Positions 8,206-17,995 of a stretch of DNA of 64,000 nucleotides are shown here, one piece after another. Position 1 is the first letter of the stretch; every line of letters begins with the position of its first letter. The DNA comes from Dyadobacter psychrophilus (lineage in GTDB: Bacteria; Bacteroidota; Bacteroidia; Cytophagales; Spirosomataceae). Made by a program: the position numbers and the translations under genes. The stretch spans positions 1 to 64,000 of the forward strand of contig NZ_FUZA01000001.1 of NCBI RefSeq assembly GCF_900167945.1. The letters run 5' to 3'. Under the pieces are notes generated by a model, which worked only from the letters and a program-made list of their open reading frames with translations, was not told the origin of the DNA and made no database searches.

Positions 8206-8643
8206 TTATCTCTCTTTAATATAGCTCAGCCCCAAATTCAAGTTCTCATTGAACTCCCCTATCGTGGCCGACTGTAGGGTGAGATGCATCTTATTTCGAA
8301 TCTCTTTAAAATCGTTATGCAATGGACAAGGCTTTATTTCAGAACAGCTTTTTAACCCCAGGCCGCAGCCCTTGAATATTTTTTCACCGTCAATCGCCCT
8401 GACAATATCGGCCAGAGTATTGCTCTTGGCGCTGCTGTCAACATAAAAGCCACCATTTGGGCCCTTGCTGGATTGTATGAGCTCACGTTTGCTCAGGTCC
8501 TGAAGGATCTTGGCAATGAAGTGTTCAGGAGAATCAATGCCAGCCGCAACTTCCTTGATACCCACCTTCCTGCCTCCTTCTGACTTCTGGGCTATAAAAA
8601 TAACGGCCCGGATCGCGTATTCACACGTTTTTGAAAAAAACAT
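8206..8643 (-). CDS. Rrf2-family transcriptional regulator (NsrR/IscR-like)
   Basis: A 145-residue winged-helix regulator. The N-terminal HTH (CEYAIRAVIFIAQK and GGFYVDSSA wing) is typical of Rrf2 proteins. The three conserved cysteines (CGLGLKSCSEIKPC) have the spacing used to bind an Fe-S cluster in NsrR and IscR. It is the first gene of the minus-strand operon that continues with the cbb3 oxidase, globin and peroxidase. That fits an NO- or redox-sensing repressor controlling its own operon (inference). NsrR is the closest functional guess, but the family cannot be split by eye. Confidence 0.88.
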   Translation of the reverse strand: MFFSKTCEYAIRAVIFIAQKSEGGRKVGIKEVAAGIDSPEHFIAKILQDLSKRELIQSSKGPNGGFYVDSSAKSNTLADIVRAIDGEKIFKGCGLGLKSCSEIKPCPLHNDFKEIRNKMHLTLQSATIGEFNENLNLGLSYIKER

Positions 8644-8661
8644 CTACTTCTGGTTTATGTG

Positions 8662-8669
8662 CAAATATA
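8662..8669 (-). promoter_or_regulatory. Candidate -7 element of the Rrf2/oxidase operon
   Basis: On the minus strand, TATATTTG fits the Bacteroidota -7 consensus TAnnTTTG exactly and lies about 20 bp before the Rrf2 start codon. A T-rich -33 region lies upstream but has no clear TTG. The position is suitable for the whole operon. Support is by consensus only. Confidence 0.45.
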
Positions 8670-8956
8670 CCTTCAAGACCCGGAAAATAAAATACTTTTT
8701 AGTCTTTTATTTAATTGTATCTTTGCCCCCGTCTGCGCTTATGCCTGTTGAGTGGTTAAACTACACATAAGGTGAGAACCAGGCGCTATCGATACACGAC
8801 GCTCCCGCGTTGCGCCAGCATTACATCAATTCAATTGCTCTGAAAAGTCTAGAGAAAGGCCAAAAGAAGTTTGGATCACTTTGTTAACTTTTTGCCAGAT
8901 CCAGAGTCCGGCTAGATCACACGAATCGAATGTGCCATCAATGTGAGGATCAATGC
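8670..8956. other. Intergenic region, no gene seen
   Basis: No credible reading frame on either strand. A second TATCTTTG consensus on the plus strand (8718-8725) points into this gap, but no plus-strand gene follows. It may be chance or start an untranslated RNA. Confidence 0.4.
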
Positions 8957-9697
8957 TTACTTTTTTTCAACCCTTGAAGATATTGTCAACAGAAATAAAG
9001 ATTCTTCACTGGCAAAAACCTTGTGTGCAATTCCTGCATGAAGTGCAAGCATCTGGCCTGCACTACGAACTGCCGTTTTTTGCTCCGTAGTAAAGGTGAT
9101 GTGCCCTTCAAGGACCTGCACACTGATAACGCCCGGTGCAGTATGGGTTTTCATTTCTGCACCTTTATGTAGCGCGATCAAAACAATGCGCATGCCCTCG
9201 GTCTTAAAAATAGTTATGGCATTGCGGTCGCCATTCTTGTAAGAAGCTTCTTCTTTGATCTGGGCTTTCAAAGAATTTAGGTCCATCGTTACCATTGGTG
9301 CGTCCAGTTCTCTTTCACCTTCCGGCCTTAGTGGAGTAGCTTCATTCGACTTAGTTGGGGTTGAATCTGACGCCTGTTCCAGATGCTTAACCGGCGGCGT
9401 TTCGTTCAGCGCTTTGATGAGATCATCCGCCATATTATCACTTGAGATACCATATCCGTTTACCAAAACACCTTTTATATTGTGTTTTGGAGAAGAGATC
9501 GCATATACAATAGCCTCATCGCTTGGGTCAGACATCCCTTCAAAGCGGTAATGCTTATCAACCACAAAGTCCTGGGGGTGTATTTTCAACGAATTTGAAT
9601 GGCAGACCAGGCAGTTATCGTCCAGATTAAAGTCTACGGTATAACCTCTTAATTTAAGCTCATTTAAAACTTCTGAAACAGTAGTCATAGTATTCAT
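8957..9697 (-). CDS. CxxC small-domain / cupin fusion protein
   Basis: A 246-residue soluble protein in two parts. Residues 1-95 match the stand-alone protein at 24808-25113: a GY-VDFNL-DNCLVC segment with one CxxC, then FEG-SDPSDEA--YAISS and KGVLVNGYGI. Bacteroidota proteins of this kind are often labelled phosphoribosylpyrophosphate synthetase, but no PRPP-loop is visible, so I do not accept that function. After a low-complexity Ser/Thr/Glu linker, residues 140-246 form a single cupin domain (HTAPGVISVQVLEGHITF and ALHAGIAHKV) with only part of the usual metal-binding His set. It is a monocistron with a 258-bp gap before the oxidase operon start. Confidence 0.65.
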   Translation of the reverse strand: MNTMTTVSEVLNELKLRGYTVDFNLDDNCLVCHSNSLKIHPQDFVVDKHYRFEGMSDPSDEAIVYAISSPKHNIKGVLVNGYGISSDNMADDLIKALNETPPVKHLEQASDSTPTKSNEATPLRPEGERELDAPMVTMDLNSLKAQIKEEASYKNGDRNAITIFKTEGMRIVLIALHKGAEMKTHTAPGVISVQVLEGHITFTTEQKTAVRSAGQMLALHAGIAHKVFASEESLFLLTISSRVEKK

Positions 9698-10161
9698 GAG
9701 AAATATATTTATTTACGATCAAATAAAACAAATGTAATCAAAGCCACTTGTACCCGGACATCCGCGTCTTTAACAAAACATTTGTTTGCAATTGAGCAGA
9801 TAACAGACTGCTAAGGATCTGCCAGCAATCGTCGCATTCGTCAGTTTTCCAACTGCAAAGCCGTTGCAGATTAAATTTGACATTGCCGTAACATCATTAG
9901 GTAGCCTGCTTATCTACCTCAGACACAAAGCTTGAAGCGCTTTTTTAGAAGGCTATGATGGTTATTCATTTCCATGGAGGATTGTTTATAAGTAGTCTTC
10001 AGGAGCTAGCAGAAAGATATACCGCTGTTCGCCTTTGCTGGTGCGCTGACCGGGACTACTTGTGTCAGTGATTAGGAAGAGTATTAGCCATTATGTGACC
10101 AGTTCGTCAATACAAAACTATGCTCGATGCATTATCGCGATGCATTGAACATAAAGAACAA
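9698..10161. other. Intergenic region, no gene seen
   Basis: About 460 bp with stops in all frames and no recognisable element. The last 40 bp (ATGCATTGAACATAAAGAACA and onward) are conserved in the decayed kinase copy at about 57.74 kb. That part is therefore the 3' end of the kinase transcription unit. Confidence 0.4.
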
Positions 10162-11717
10162 TTACAATTTGATATTGAAAACAGCACCGTTGTCGTTTAG
10201 AACGGAGATATTGCCACCATGGGCGGTCACGTAATTTTTTACGATGGCCAGGCCCAGGCCTGTTCCGTTGCTTTTGTTTTTGGTTACAAATGGTTCAAAA
10301 AGCGATTTCAGCAGGCTCAATGGTATGCCTGGGCCATTATCTCCGACCTGTATGGAAACGAAGTCAGTTTGCTGGCGGGCTATGATTTGAATTTGCGGCC
10401 CGCTGACTTTGTGATTAAGGAGTGCGTCAACAGCGTTATTAAGTAGGTTGATAAACACCCGTTTTAGTTTGCTTCGGTCACCCTGAACCGTCAGTTCATT
10501 GTCGGCATCGATTTCAATCTGCACTCTGTCAAGCGCGTCTTTTGGAGCTAACTGGGCCAGAGCGCTCTCAAGCAGCGGTTTAAGCAGTAGGGTTTCCTTT
10601 TCAACTGGCGTTCCCTGATAAAGTCCAGAAAGTCCTCAAATACTTCAGAAGCCTGCCGGGCTGATCTGTCGATCATATCCAGCCAATCGCTTTTGTAGCC
10701 TTCCTCACGGATTATATCGGTAAGAAGTTGTATGTTTCCAATTGCGGGCCGTAAATCGTGCATAACCATGCCGATCGCACTGCCCACAGCCGAAAGCTTC
10801 TCCTTACGAATGAGCTCTTCGTTCATTTCCGCATTGCGGATCGCCTGTGCAGCATTTTGCACAAACAACCGCAACAGGTACATCTTTTCAGTGTTTAGCC
10901 TGCCATTTTTTTTCAGCACGGCAAATACCGAATACCCGTTTAAGCGTGCCAGTACCAGCTCATCAAGCTGGACAACTTCCTCAGCAGAGATTTCTATATC
11001 CCTGATGCGACTTACCAGCTCTTCAAGATTAATCTTTTCTTCCATCGCCCCGATCGACAAGACCTTCTCATAAGAGAAGTCGTCCCGAAGCCTGCCCAAA
11101 AAGGCCATATCAGTTCCGATGGTCGTGGCCAGCTGATCTAATATGTTTTTCAATAAGGAATTAAGCTGCCGCTCGTTTAGTCCAATAGACGCAATAGATT
11201 CGATCAGGCTTTCCAGGTTGCGAAGGCGGCTGTAATCAGTTACTGCTTTGGTAGCCAGCTGTATGATTTCCTGGGAAGCATAAGGTTTGCAATGATAACC
11301 TACGTTCTGGCCTGCCTGCTCGATAATTTCCTCAATGGAACGGTCAGTAAAGGCAGTAACAAAGATGATCTCGGCTTTACTGTCAAATTTTCTGATCTCT
11401 ATGGCAGTTTCCAGTCCATCCCAACCTGGCATGCGCATATCCAGGAAAATAACGGCATACGGGCTGTTGTTTTCAATGGAAGCTTTCACCTTTTCGACCC
11501 CTTCCATTCCATTTGATGCTTTGTCTACCTTAAAGATGGGAATATTGCTGGTAAGCGGTGCCAATATCGGCGTCGGTGCATCAAAAAGTATGCTGGCCGC
11601 ATGGTTTATCTGCTGGCTTTCAATGGACTGATGTCGGGGTACAAGTATTTCTTCCATATTATCTCTGACCATTTCCTCATCATCGATAATTAATACAGAG
11701 GTATTAATTTCATTCAT
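10162..11717 (-). pseudogene. Receiver-GAF-histidine kinase, split by one frameshift
   Basis: Two minus-strand frames form one protein of about 518 residues. Residues 1-150 are a receiver (IIDDEEMVR, phospho-Asp in FLDMRMPGWDG) with an unusual insert of about 40 residues after the first helix. A GAF-like domain follows, then a HisKA-like helix with MVMHDLRPAIGN. Near 10600-10615 the frame breaks. The -1/+2 frame continues at once with VEKETLLLKPLLESALAQL into a complete HATPase (NLLNNAVDALL, DNGPGIP, GTGLGLAIVKN) ending at 10162. The span is one base short of a multiple of three, so one base is missing. This is either a recent mutation or a sequencing error. It lies 11 bp downstream of the next kinase gene. 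Confidence 0.8.
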
Positions 11718-11728
11718 CTTTATCGTGG

Positions 11729-12958
11729 TTATTTATTAAATGAAATGGTCGTCTTGCTGCCCATACCTGCTCCATTGCTGGCCATGGAAATAGTACCTCC
11801 ATGGCTCTCAATAATGGCTTTGCAGTTGTAAAGGCCCAGGCCCGTACCCGAACTTTTGGTGGTATATCCCCGATCAAAAAGGTGTTTTGCTGTTTGCTCA
11901 TCAAATCCTTTTCCGGAATCCGAAACCACTAACTGAACACTGTCTTCAAAGCCACTTACTTCAATACTGATTGTTTTTACATTGGTGTCCGTATCGATGG
12001 CTTCAATACTGTTTTTAAGGATATTTAGTAGTACCTGCATGAGCTTTGTACGGTCACCTTTAATTACAATACGTTCCGGGGGTATGCTTAAAGACAGATT
12101 AACCCCCTTCTTTTCCATATTGGCAAAAACCATTGAACGGCAATCGCTGATAATGTCTTTCAGATTAACAGGTTTTCTTTCCTGGGATTCATGCCCGCTG
12201 ATATACTGGCGCTGAATGTTTAAAATGTCCTGAATATGGGCAGTAAGGTGAAGCTGCTCGTTGACTGACCGCCGAAGTTCATCATGGCTATCGCCGAGCG
12301 ACTTGCTGATAGCCTCCATCATATCAATCAGGGCAGCGGCCTTGGGTGCACCTATTGCGGCACTGATTGGCCCGTTTTGCTGCTTTAAGAACAATGAAAC
12401 TTTTTGCAAGTTGCCCTGGCTGTACTGTTCCAGCATGCGGTTGATGCGGGTTAGATAAGAGTTAAAGCCAACTACCGCATTGCCGATATCATGGATCACT
12501 TCCGATGCTATTTCGTATTTACCCTGTGCAACGGCTTTATCTTGCTGTGCCTGTTTCAGGGCTTGTTCTTCCTGCATCTTTTCGGTCTTGTCTTCCGCAC
12601 TTACTATCAGGCAGTCATCAAATATTTTGTATACGGTTAGCTGGAAATGCTTTTGGCCTCCTTCGACGCCGGCAGCTAAATAACTGTACTGCTGGTTCAG
12701 CATGATCAATCCAGAGGACTCAGTAAAATCACGGATGCGGGTTACTATTTCAGGATCCAGCGCTGACAGACATGGGTATAAGCTTGTCCCGGGCTTTAGG
12801 TTTTCGCCAGCCAAAGGATTAAGCAGTTTGCCACCCATCAAGTTAATGTCGACAATTTTCCCATTATTATCCATGTCGACCAACGCCACGGGGGCATGCA
12901 GCAAAATGGCCTTCATTTTTTGTTCAGCAGGATTTATCCCTCCCCACGTATCATACAT
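11729..12958 (-). CDS. PAS-domain sensor histidine kinase
   Basis: A 409-residue cytoplasmic kinase. An N-terminal PAS domain (about residues 15-125) is followed by a coiled coil rich in Gln and Ala. The phosphoacceptor helix carries VIHDIGNAVVG, where the H-D-I-G form replaces the usual H-E-x-R. The HATPase follows (NILKNSIEAID, DSGKGFDEQ, GTGLGLYNCK). No transmembrane helix is present. It is the first gene of a two-gene unit with the receiver-GAF kinase. A truncated, diverged copy of its 5' end lies at about 57.8-58.0 kb. Confidence 0.88.
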   Translation of the reverse strand: MYDTWGGINPAEQKMKAILLHAPVALVDMDNNGKIVDINLMGGKLLNPLAGENLKPGTSLYPCLSALDPEIVTRIRDFTESSGLIMLNQQYSYLAAGVEGGQKHFQLTVYKIFDDCLIVSAEDKTEKMQEEQALKQAQQDKAVAQGKYEIASEVIHDIGNAVVGFNSYLTRINRMLEQYSQGNLQKVSLFLKQQNGPISAAIGAPKAAALIDMMEAISKSLGDSHDELRRSVNEQLHLTAHIQDILNIQRQYISGHESQERKPVNLKDIISDCRSMVFANMEKKGVNLSLSIPPERIVIKGDRTKLMQVLLNILKNSIEAIDTDTNVKTISIEVSGFEDSVQLVVSDSGKGFDEQTAKHLFDRGYTTKSSGTGLGLYNCKAIIESHGGTISMASNGAGMGSKTTISFNK

Positions 12959-13374
12959 AACGATAATGTCGAATTATTTCAATATCTGATTGATAAATAT
13001 AGAAGAAATTGTATAACATCCCACCAGCATGAACAAACAACGACGTTAGGGCCATTTGTCAAACAATACTTGTAAGTAATGTAAACCGTTAAAAACAATT
13101 AAGGATGAGTTCAAGCGCCGGCTTGAACAGGTTAAGCTATTTATGGAAGAACCGGGTGAATGCAGCGCTGCCGAATCGCATGACTGGCTCACTAAGAGAA
13201 GCCGACCGAAATCAAGTGTCAATAACACTGGTTTCAGCAGGCACAATACTTTAAACATTGAAAGATGTATTCATTTTCCACGAAATTATTTTACATTCCG
13301 GAGATAGTGGGGTAATTAAATCTCTTATAGCAACAAAGATCCTGCTGAGTTTAGCATATATAAATACACCAAAA
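12959..13374. other. Divergent intergenic region between two kinase units
   Basis: This holds the promoters of the minus-strand kinase pair and the plus-strand 1010-residue kinase. The first 60 bp upstream of 12958 (ATTGATAAATATAGAA and neighbours) are conserved in the decayed copy at 57.97 kb, so they probably include the promoter. A plus-strand stretch at 13080-13250 is free of stops and amphipathic, but it has no start or family match. I do not call a gene. Confidence 0.4.
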
Positions 13375-16300
13375 GTGAAGAGCGATCTGAAAATAGTGTA
13401 CCTGGAAGGTTCAGAGGCGGGGGCAGTTACGGCGCGACAAGCCTTAAACAAAGCAGGGATAAACGCTGAGATACGTGTTGCCTGCAACAACCATCAATAT
13501 ATAGCGGCACTAGCGGGTTTTGCTCCAGATATTATCCTCTCTGAATATACTCTGGCCGCTATCCATTGCTCAGAGGCAGTTGCGAGTCTCCGGCAGAGCG
13601 GGCTGAAAATCCCTTTCATTATCGTTTCCAATGCAGTGTCCGATGAAATGGCAGAAGAGCTTCTGATGCTGGGGGTGGACGATTACATTATCAAGGACCA
13701 GCCCGGCCGCCTGCCGTTCGCAATACAGCAGAGCCTGGAAAAATACAAGCTTAAAAAAGAGCAGCAGGACATGCTCGAACAGTTAACCAACAGTGAAAAG
13801 CGTTTTCGCACGCTGGTTGAAAACAGCATGGAGGCCGTTGTCGTGCTCAATGCGCAGGCCCAGCCAACCTACGTTTCGCCGGCCGTTAAAAATGTATTGG
13901 GATACTCGCCGCAGGAGGTCCTTAATATGGACCTTTTTACTTTGCCACATCCTGACGATGCGGAAGAACACGCTAAGGTCCTGATGAAAGTTCTTGCCAG
14001 TCCGGGCGTACCTATACAGGGGCATACCGGGCGCATGCTGCACAAGGATGGCACCTGGCGCTGGATTGAGGCTACGGTCACCAACCTATTGCATGAACCC
14101 GCTATCAACGGGATAGTCGACAATTTCCGCGACGTGACCGACACGGTCCTGGCCGACCGGCAGCTTAAACACAAGGAAGGGCGTCTGAGCCAGGCCCAGG
14201 CCGTTGCCCACCTGGGCAGCTGGGAACTTGATTTAGCGACGCAAACCAATACGTTCTCCGATGAAGCCTGTCGGATTTGTGGTTTATCCCTAACAGACAA
14301 TACCCAAAGTGCGGCTTCCTGGATATCGTTCATACATCCGGATGATGTAGAGTACGTACTGAAAAGGAACCGGGATGCGATAGATTCCCAACAGGCGGCG
14401 GATTACTACTTCCGGATTGTCAGGAAGGACGGACAGGTCAGGTACCTGCATGCGCAAACCCATGTTGAACTCAACAGCCAGGGGCAACCCGTCAGCTTGT
14501 ACGGCGTGATGCATGATGTGACACAGATAAGAAAATCTGAGCAGGCCCTGAGAAGTTCGGAATCCAACCTGCGGGCAATCTTTGAAAATTCCATGGAAGG
14601 GTTTATCCTGGCCGACACCAAGGCTGTAATAAAGTACTTCAATAACAAGGCCAGCAATTTTTATAAGTTAAGCACCGGCAAAAAAATTCAGGTGGGGGGT
14701 AGTTTATTTGATGCGGTCAGTGAGGACAAAAGCGCTGATTACCAAATGATGATCACCAGTGTACTATCCGGTAAGACCCGGCAGTATGACCATATATATG
14801 AGCTAATCGATGGAGAGAGCAAATGGCTAAGCATTATGTTTGTCCCTGTGTATGAAAACGGTGAGATTACGGGGCTAAGCTTGTCTATGAGTGATATTAC
14901 TGATCGGAAGCTGGCCCAGGAGCTGCTCGAACGCTCAGAATCGAACCTGAATGCGATCATCAACAATACGGATTCCCTCATCTACTCCCTTGACACTGAC
15001 CTGAGATACATCACCTACAACCAGGCACTGAAAAGCATGATGAAGGAAAGGTATGGCATAGATGTTCAGCCAGGCAATGATATCCGCGAATCTCTGGGAA
15101 AGTTTGATCCCGGCTCGGCCCACGAATGGGAAGTGATCAATGCACGTACATTGAGCGGTGAAATTTTGAAATTCGAAAAGTTGTTCCTCTACAACGGATC
15201 TAACAGCTATCTGAGTTTTTCAATTCACCCCATCATCAAAGACAATACTGTTACGGGCCTATCCTGTTTTGTCAATGATGTTACCCGGGAAAAACACGCT
15301 GAACAAGAAGTGCTTAAAGCGCTTGAAGAAAAGAATGTCATCCTGGAAAGTATAGGGGATGGGTTTTATACACTGGATAAGAACTGGATTGTAACCTACT
15401 GGAATAAGCAGGCAGAGACCATGCTAAACTGCCCCAAAGATACAATATTGGGCCGGGTTGTATGGGATGTGTTTTCCGACATCGTGGGCACCGAATTCCA
15501 TCATAACTACCATAAAGCTATAGAGCAAAATGCGATCCAGCATTTTGAATCCTATTACGAAAGGGACAAGGCGTGGTTCGAGGTGACCGCATACCCTTCT
15601 CCAAATGGGTTATCTGTCTATTTCAGGGATGTTACCGAACGCAAGCACTCGGAGTTTGAGCTTGATGAGCTCCACAAAAACCTTCAGAAATATACCGATG
15701 AGCTTTTGGCTTCAAACAAGGGCCTTGAACAGTTCTCCTACATTTTATCACACAACCTGCGTGCCCCGGTTGCTAATATCATAGGTTTAGCCGAGCTGGT
15801 AAACCAGGACACTTACCCTGCGCAAGTAAAGCAGCAGTTTGTGACCGAGATATTGGTGAATGTCAAACGTCTCGACGATGTCATTTCAGACCTTAACAGG
15901 ATTCTGCAGGTTAAAAGGGGAGTCAGTGAAAATAGGGAACCGGTTTCTTTGCAGCAGCTAATAGACCAAATCAGCTCGAGCATCCAGAATATTATCGAAA
16001 AAGAACATGTCAGGATAGAAACCAATTTTAGTGCTGTAAATGAATTGTTCACCTTAAAAAGTTATTTGCACAGTATTTTCTTTAACCTGATCATGAACAG
16101 TATCAAATACCGTCAGAAGGACGTCGATCCTGTGATCAGGATAATAAGCAGCCGGGAGCAGGACATTGTAACGCTTTCCTTTCAGGATAATGGAATGGGG
16201 ATTGACCTGGCCAGTAAAGGTGCGCAACTCTTTGGCCTCTACAAACGCTTCCACCACCACGTGGAAGGCAAAGGGATGGGGTTATTTATGGTCAAGACGC

Positions 16301-16407
16301 AGGTTGAAATGCTTGGCGGGAAAATTGCAGTAGAGAGTGTCGTTAATCAAGGCACCGAAGTTAGGGTTGCATTTCGTCCCCATGCTTACCAAATTCCAAT
16401 TTCATGA
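13375..16407 (+). CDS. Multi-PAS histidine kinase with degenerate receiver domain
   Basis: A 1010-residue soluble sensor kinase. Residues 1-125 fold like a receiver of the LKIVYLE...DYIIKD type, but the acidic pair is EG instead of ED and the phospho-Asp is Glu57 (ILSEYTL), so it should not be phosphorylated normally. Five or so PAS/PAC domains follow, the last one (ILESIGDGFYTLDKNWIV) closely resembling a PAS in the 815-residue sensor at 55243. The core has LSHNLRAPVAN, NLIMNSIKY, DNGMGID and GKGMGLFMVK. I start at GTG 13375, which places the receiver at the N-terminus; a TTG at 13258 would add 39 residues. The next gene overlaps by 4 bp. Confidence 0.85.
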   Translation: MKSDLKIVYLEGSEAGAVTARQALNKAGINAEIRVACNNHQYIAALAGFAPDIILSEYTLAAIHCSEAVASLRQSGLKIPFIIVSNAVSDEMAEELLMLGVDDYIIKDQPGRLPFAIQQSLEKYKLKKEQQDMLEQLTNSEKRFRTLVENSMEAVVVLNAQAQPTYVSPAVKNVLGYSPQEVLNMDLFTLPHPDDAEEHAKVLMKVLASPGVPIQGHTGRMLHKDGTWRWIEATVTNLLHEPAINGIVDNFRDVTDTVLADRQLKHKEGRLSQAQAVAHLGSWELDLATQTNTFSDEACRICGLSLTDNTQSAASWISFIHPDDVEYVLKRNRDAIDSQQAADYYFRIVRKDGQVRYLHAQTHVELNSQGQPVSLYGVMHDVTQIRKSEQALRSSESNLRAIFENSMEGFILADTKAVIKYFNNKASNFYKLSTGKKIQVGGSLFDAVSEDKSADYQMMITSVLSGKTRQYDHIYELIDGESKWLSIMFVPVYENGEITGLSLSMSDITDRKLAQELLERSESNLNAIINNTDSLIYSLDTDLRYITYNQALKSMMKERYGIDVQPGNDIRESLGKFDPGSAHEWEVINARTLSGEILKFEKLFLYNGSNSYLSFSIHPIIKDNTVTGLSCFVNDVTREKHAEQEVLKALEEKNVILESIGDGFYTLDKNWIVTYWNKQAETMLNCPKDTILGRVVWDVFSDIVGTEFHHNYHKAIEQNAIQHFESYYERDKAWFEVTAYPSPNGLSVYFRDVTERKHSEFELDELHKNLQKYTDELLASNKGLEQFSYILSHNLRAPVANIIGLAELVNQDTYPAQVKQQFVTEILVNVKRLDDVISDLNRILQVKRGVSENREPVSLQQLIDQISSSIQNIIEKEHVRIETNFSAVNELFTLKSYLHSIFFNLIMNSIKYRQKDVDPVIRIISSREQDIVTLSFQDNGMGIDLASKGAQLFGLYKRFHHHVEGKGMGLFMVKTQVEMLGGKIAVESVVNQGTEVRVAFRPHAYQIPIS

Positions 16408-16802
16408 AACTACCTTCTAAATTCATTGTCGTCGATGACGATCCCGGCAACAACCTGATCTGCAAATATATCATTGGCTCCATTGCACCTGATGCCAATA
16501 TCCATCTGTTTACTGACCCTGAAAAGGCGTTGGAATGGATCAGGGAAGACTATCATAATAGCGCGCAGGATCAGCATGCTGCCCTCTTTCTTGATATCAA
16601 TATGCCGGTGATAAACGGGTGGGAGTTTCTGGATAAATTTTCTTCGTTCCCCAGCCTGTTACACGAACAAATCACCATATTTATACTCTCCTCTTCCATC
16701 GATCCGGAAGATACCCAAAAGGCAGAAATACACCCACTTGTTAATGGTTATTATTCGAAACCCTTAAGCAGGGAAACGATAAAACAGATATTTAGCACAT
16801 AA
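16404..16802 (+). CDS. Single-domain CheY-like response regulator
   Basis: A 132-residue stand-alone receiver with all key residues: DDD near the N-terminus, phospho-Asp in FLDINMPVING, the Ser/Thr in ILSSSID, and Lys in YYSKPLS. There is no output domain. The ATG overlaps the kinase stop (ATGA, 16404-16407), so the pair is coupled and this is the likely phosphate acceptor of the 1010-residue kinase. Such pairs are common in Bacteroidota. Confidence 0.92.
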   Translation: MKLPSKFIVVDDDPGNNLICKYIIGSIAPDANIHLFTDPEKALEWIREDYHNSAQDQHAALFLDINMPVINGWEFLDKFSSFPSLLHEQITIFILSSSIDPEDTQKAEIHPLVNGYYSKPLSRETIKQIFST

Positions 16803-17059
16803 GCGACAACCTTGAATTTCAACGATTAGCAAAGGGTAATTCATCCGAAGCAGTGGCTGGCAGCAAGTAAAAAAAGTGGCTCGCACACTTATTTTGTTAA
16901 CAATCGATTCCTGCTTTCACAGTCTCGGCGGCAACTTGTGCCAAAGCTTCTACCAATGCTTCATATGGACGATAAAACCAGAGGTAATCCAAACCGTTTT
17001 TCTTTGCTTATCAAGAGAAAATATCCAAGATACTGTTAATTAATAAAGTTGAGCTCCTC

Positions 17060-17995
17060 ATGAGATTGCATAGACTGCTGCTACTAATTATTCTTCAATC
17101 TTTGGCAAAACAAGTCTTCGCTCAAAAGCAAATCGCCATCACCATTGACGACTTGCCAACGGTTAGCAGAATCATGAATACCGATGCCTTGAGAGCGGAA
17201 TTGACAGATCAGCTGTTAGGTCATTTGAAACAACATAAAGTCCAGGCGACGGGATATGTCATCGGGGAGAAACTTGTCAAAGACGGAAAAATTATTCCCG
17301 CCCAATACGGTTTACTAAGAAAATGGCTGAAAGCCGGCCATTCACTCGGAAACCACACTTTTGGACACTTAGGCATCAACGATATTTCGGCAGCCGCCTA
17401 TGAAGCGGATGTGCTCGGTGCCGATACACTGCTTCGAGGTTTTCTCCACAGAGAAGGCGCTGAACTCAAATATTTCCGGCACCCTTATCTCCACAGAGGA
17501 AATACGGCTGAGAAACGGGATTCGCTGGAAATAATACTGGCCAAACACAAATACATCCAGGCACCGGTAACGGTCGATAACGACGAATACCTTTTTGCCG
17601 CTGCCTTTGACAAGGCGATGGGCAGCAAAAACCAGTCCCTGCCCGATTCGATATCGAAGACATATGTCAAATATATGATGGATTATGTCCATTACTATGA
17701 GTCCCAGGCCGACTCGCTGTTCCACCGGCCCATTCCACACATTCTGCTTATCCATGCCAACCTGCTCAATAGCAAAGCACTTGGCCTGTTTCTTTCCAGA
17801 CTAAAAGAGGATGGCTATCAGTTTGTCACGCTTCAAAAAGCGCTGGAAGATCCTTGTTACCTCACGGAGGATCGATATATCGGAAAGAGAGGGATCTCCT
17901 GGATCCACCGCTGGGCAATTACCAAAGATAAGAAAGGGGCATTCTTCAAAGGCGAGCCGGCAGTTCCAAAATTCATCTCTGATCTGACACAATAG
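17060..17995 (+). CDS. Secreted polysaccharide deacetylase (NodB-like)
   Basis: A 311-residue exported hydrolase of carbohydrate esterase family 4. A signal peptide (LLLLIILQSLAKQVFAQ) precedes the NodB fold. TIDDLPT supplies the catalytic and metal Asp pair and HTFGH supplies the H-x3-H metal site. YFRHPYLH is the RxPY-type motif. The likely action is N- or O-deacetylation of a cell-wall or capsular polymer. It stands alone, with 258 bp upstream and 293 bp downstream lacking genes. Confidence 0.85.
   Translation: MRLHRLLLLIILQSLAKQVFAQKQIAITIDDLPTVSRIMNTDALRAELTDQLLGHLKQHKVQATGYVIGEKLVKDGKIIPAQYGLLRKWLKAGHSLGNHTFGHLGINDISAAAYEADVLGADTLLRGFLHREGAELKYFRHPYLHRGNTAEKRDSLEIILAKHKYIQAPVTVDNDEYLFAAAFDKAMGSKNQSLPDSISKTYVKYMMDYVHYYESQADSLFHRPIPHILLIHANLLNSKALGLFLSRLKEDGYQFVTLQKALEDPCYLTEDRYIGKRGISWIHRWAITKDKKGAFFKGEPAVPKFISDLTQ

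Noticed and set aside
13046..13258. Small gene in the kinase intergenic region
   Set aside because: The open stretch has no start codon or homology sign on the plus strand, and the minus-strand frame lacks any motif.
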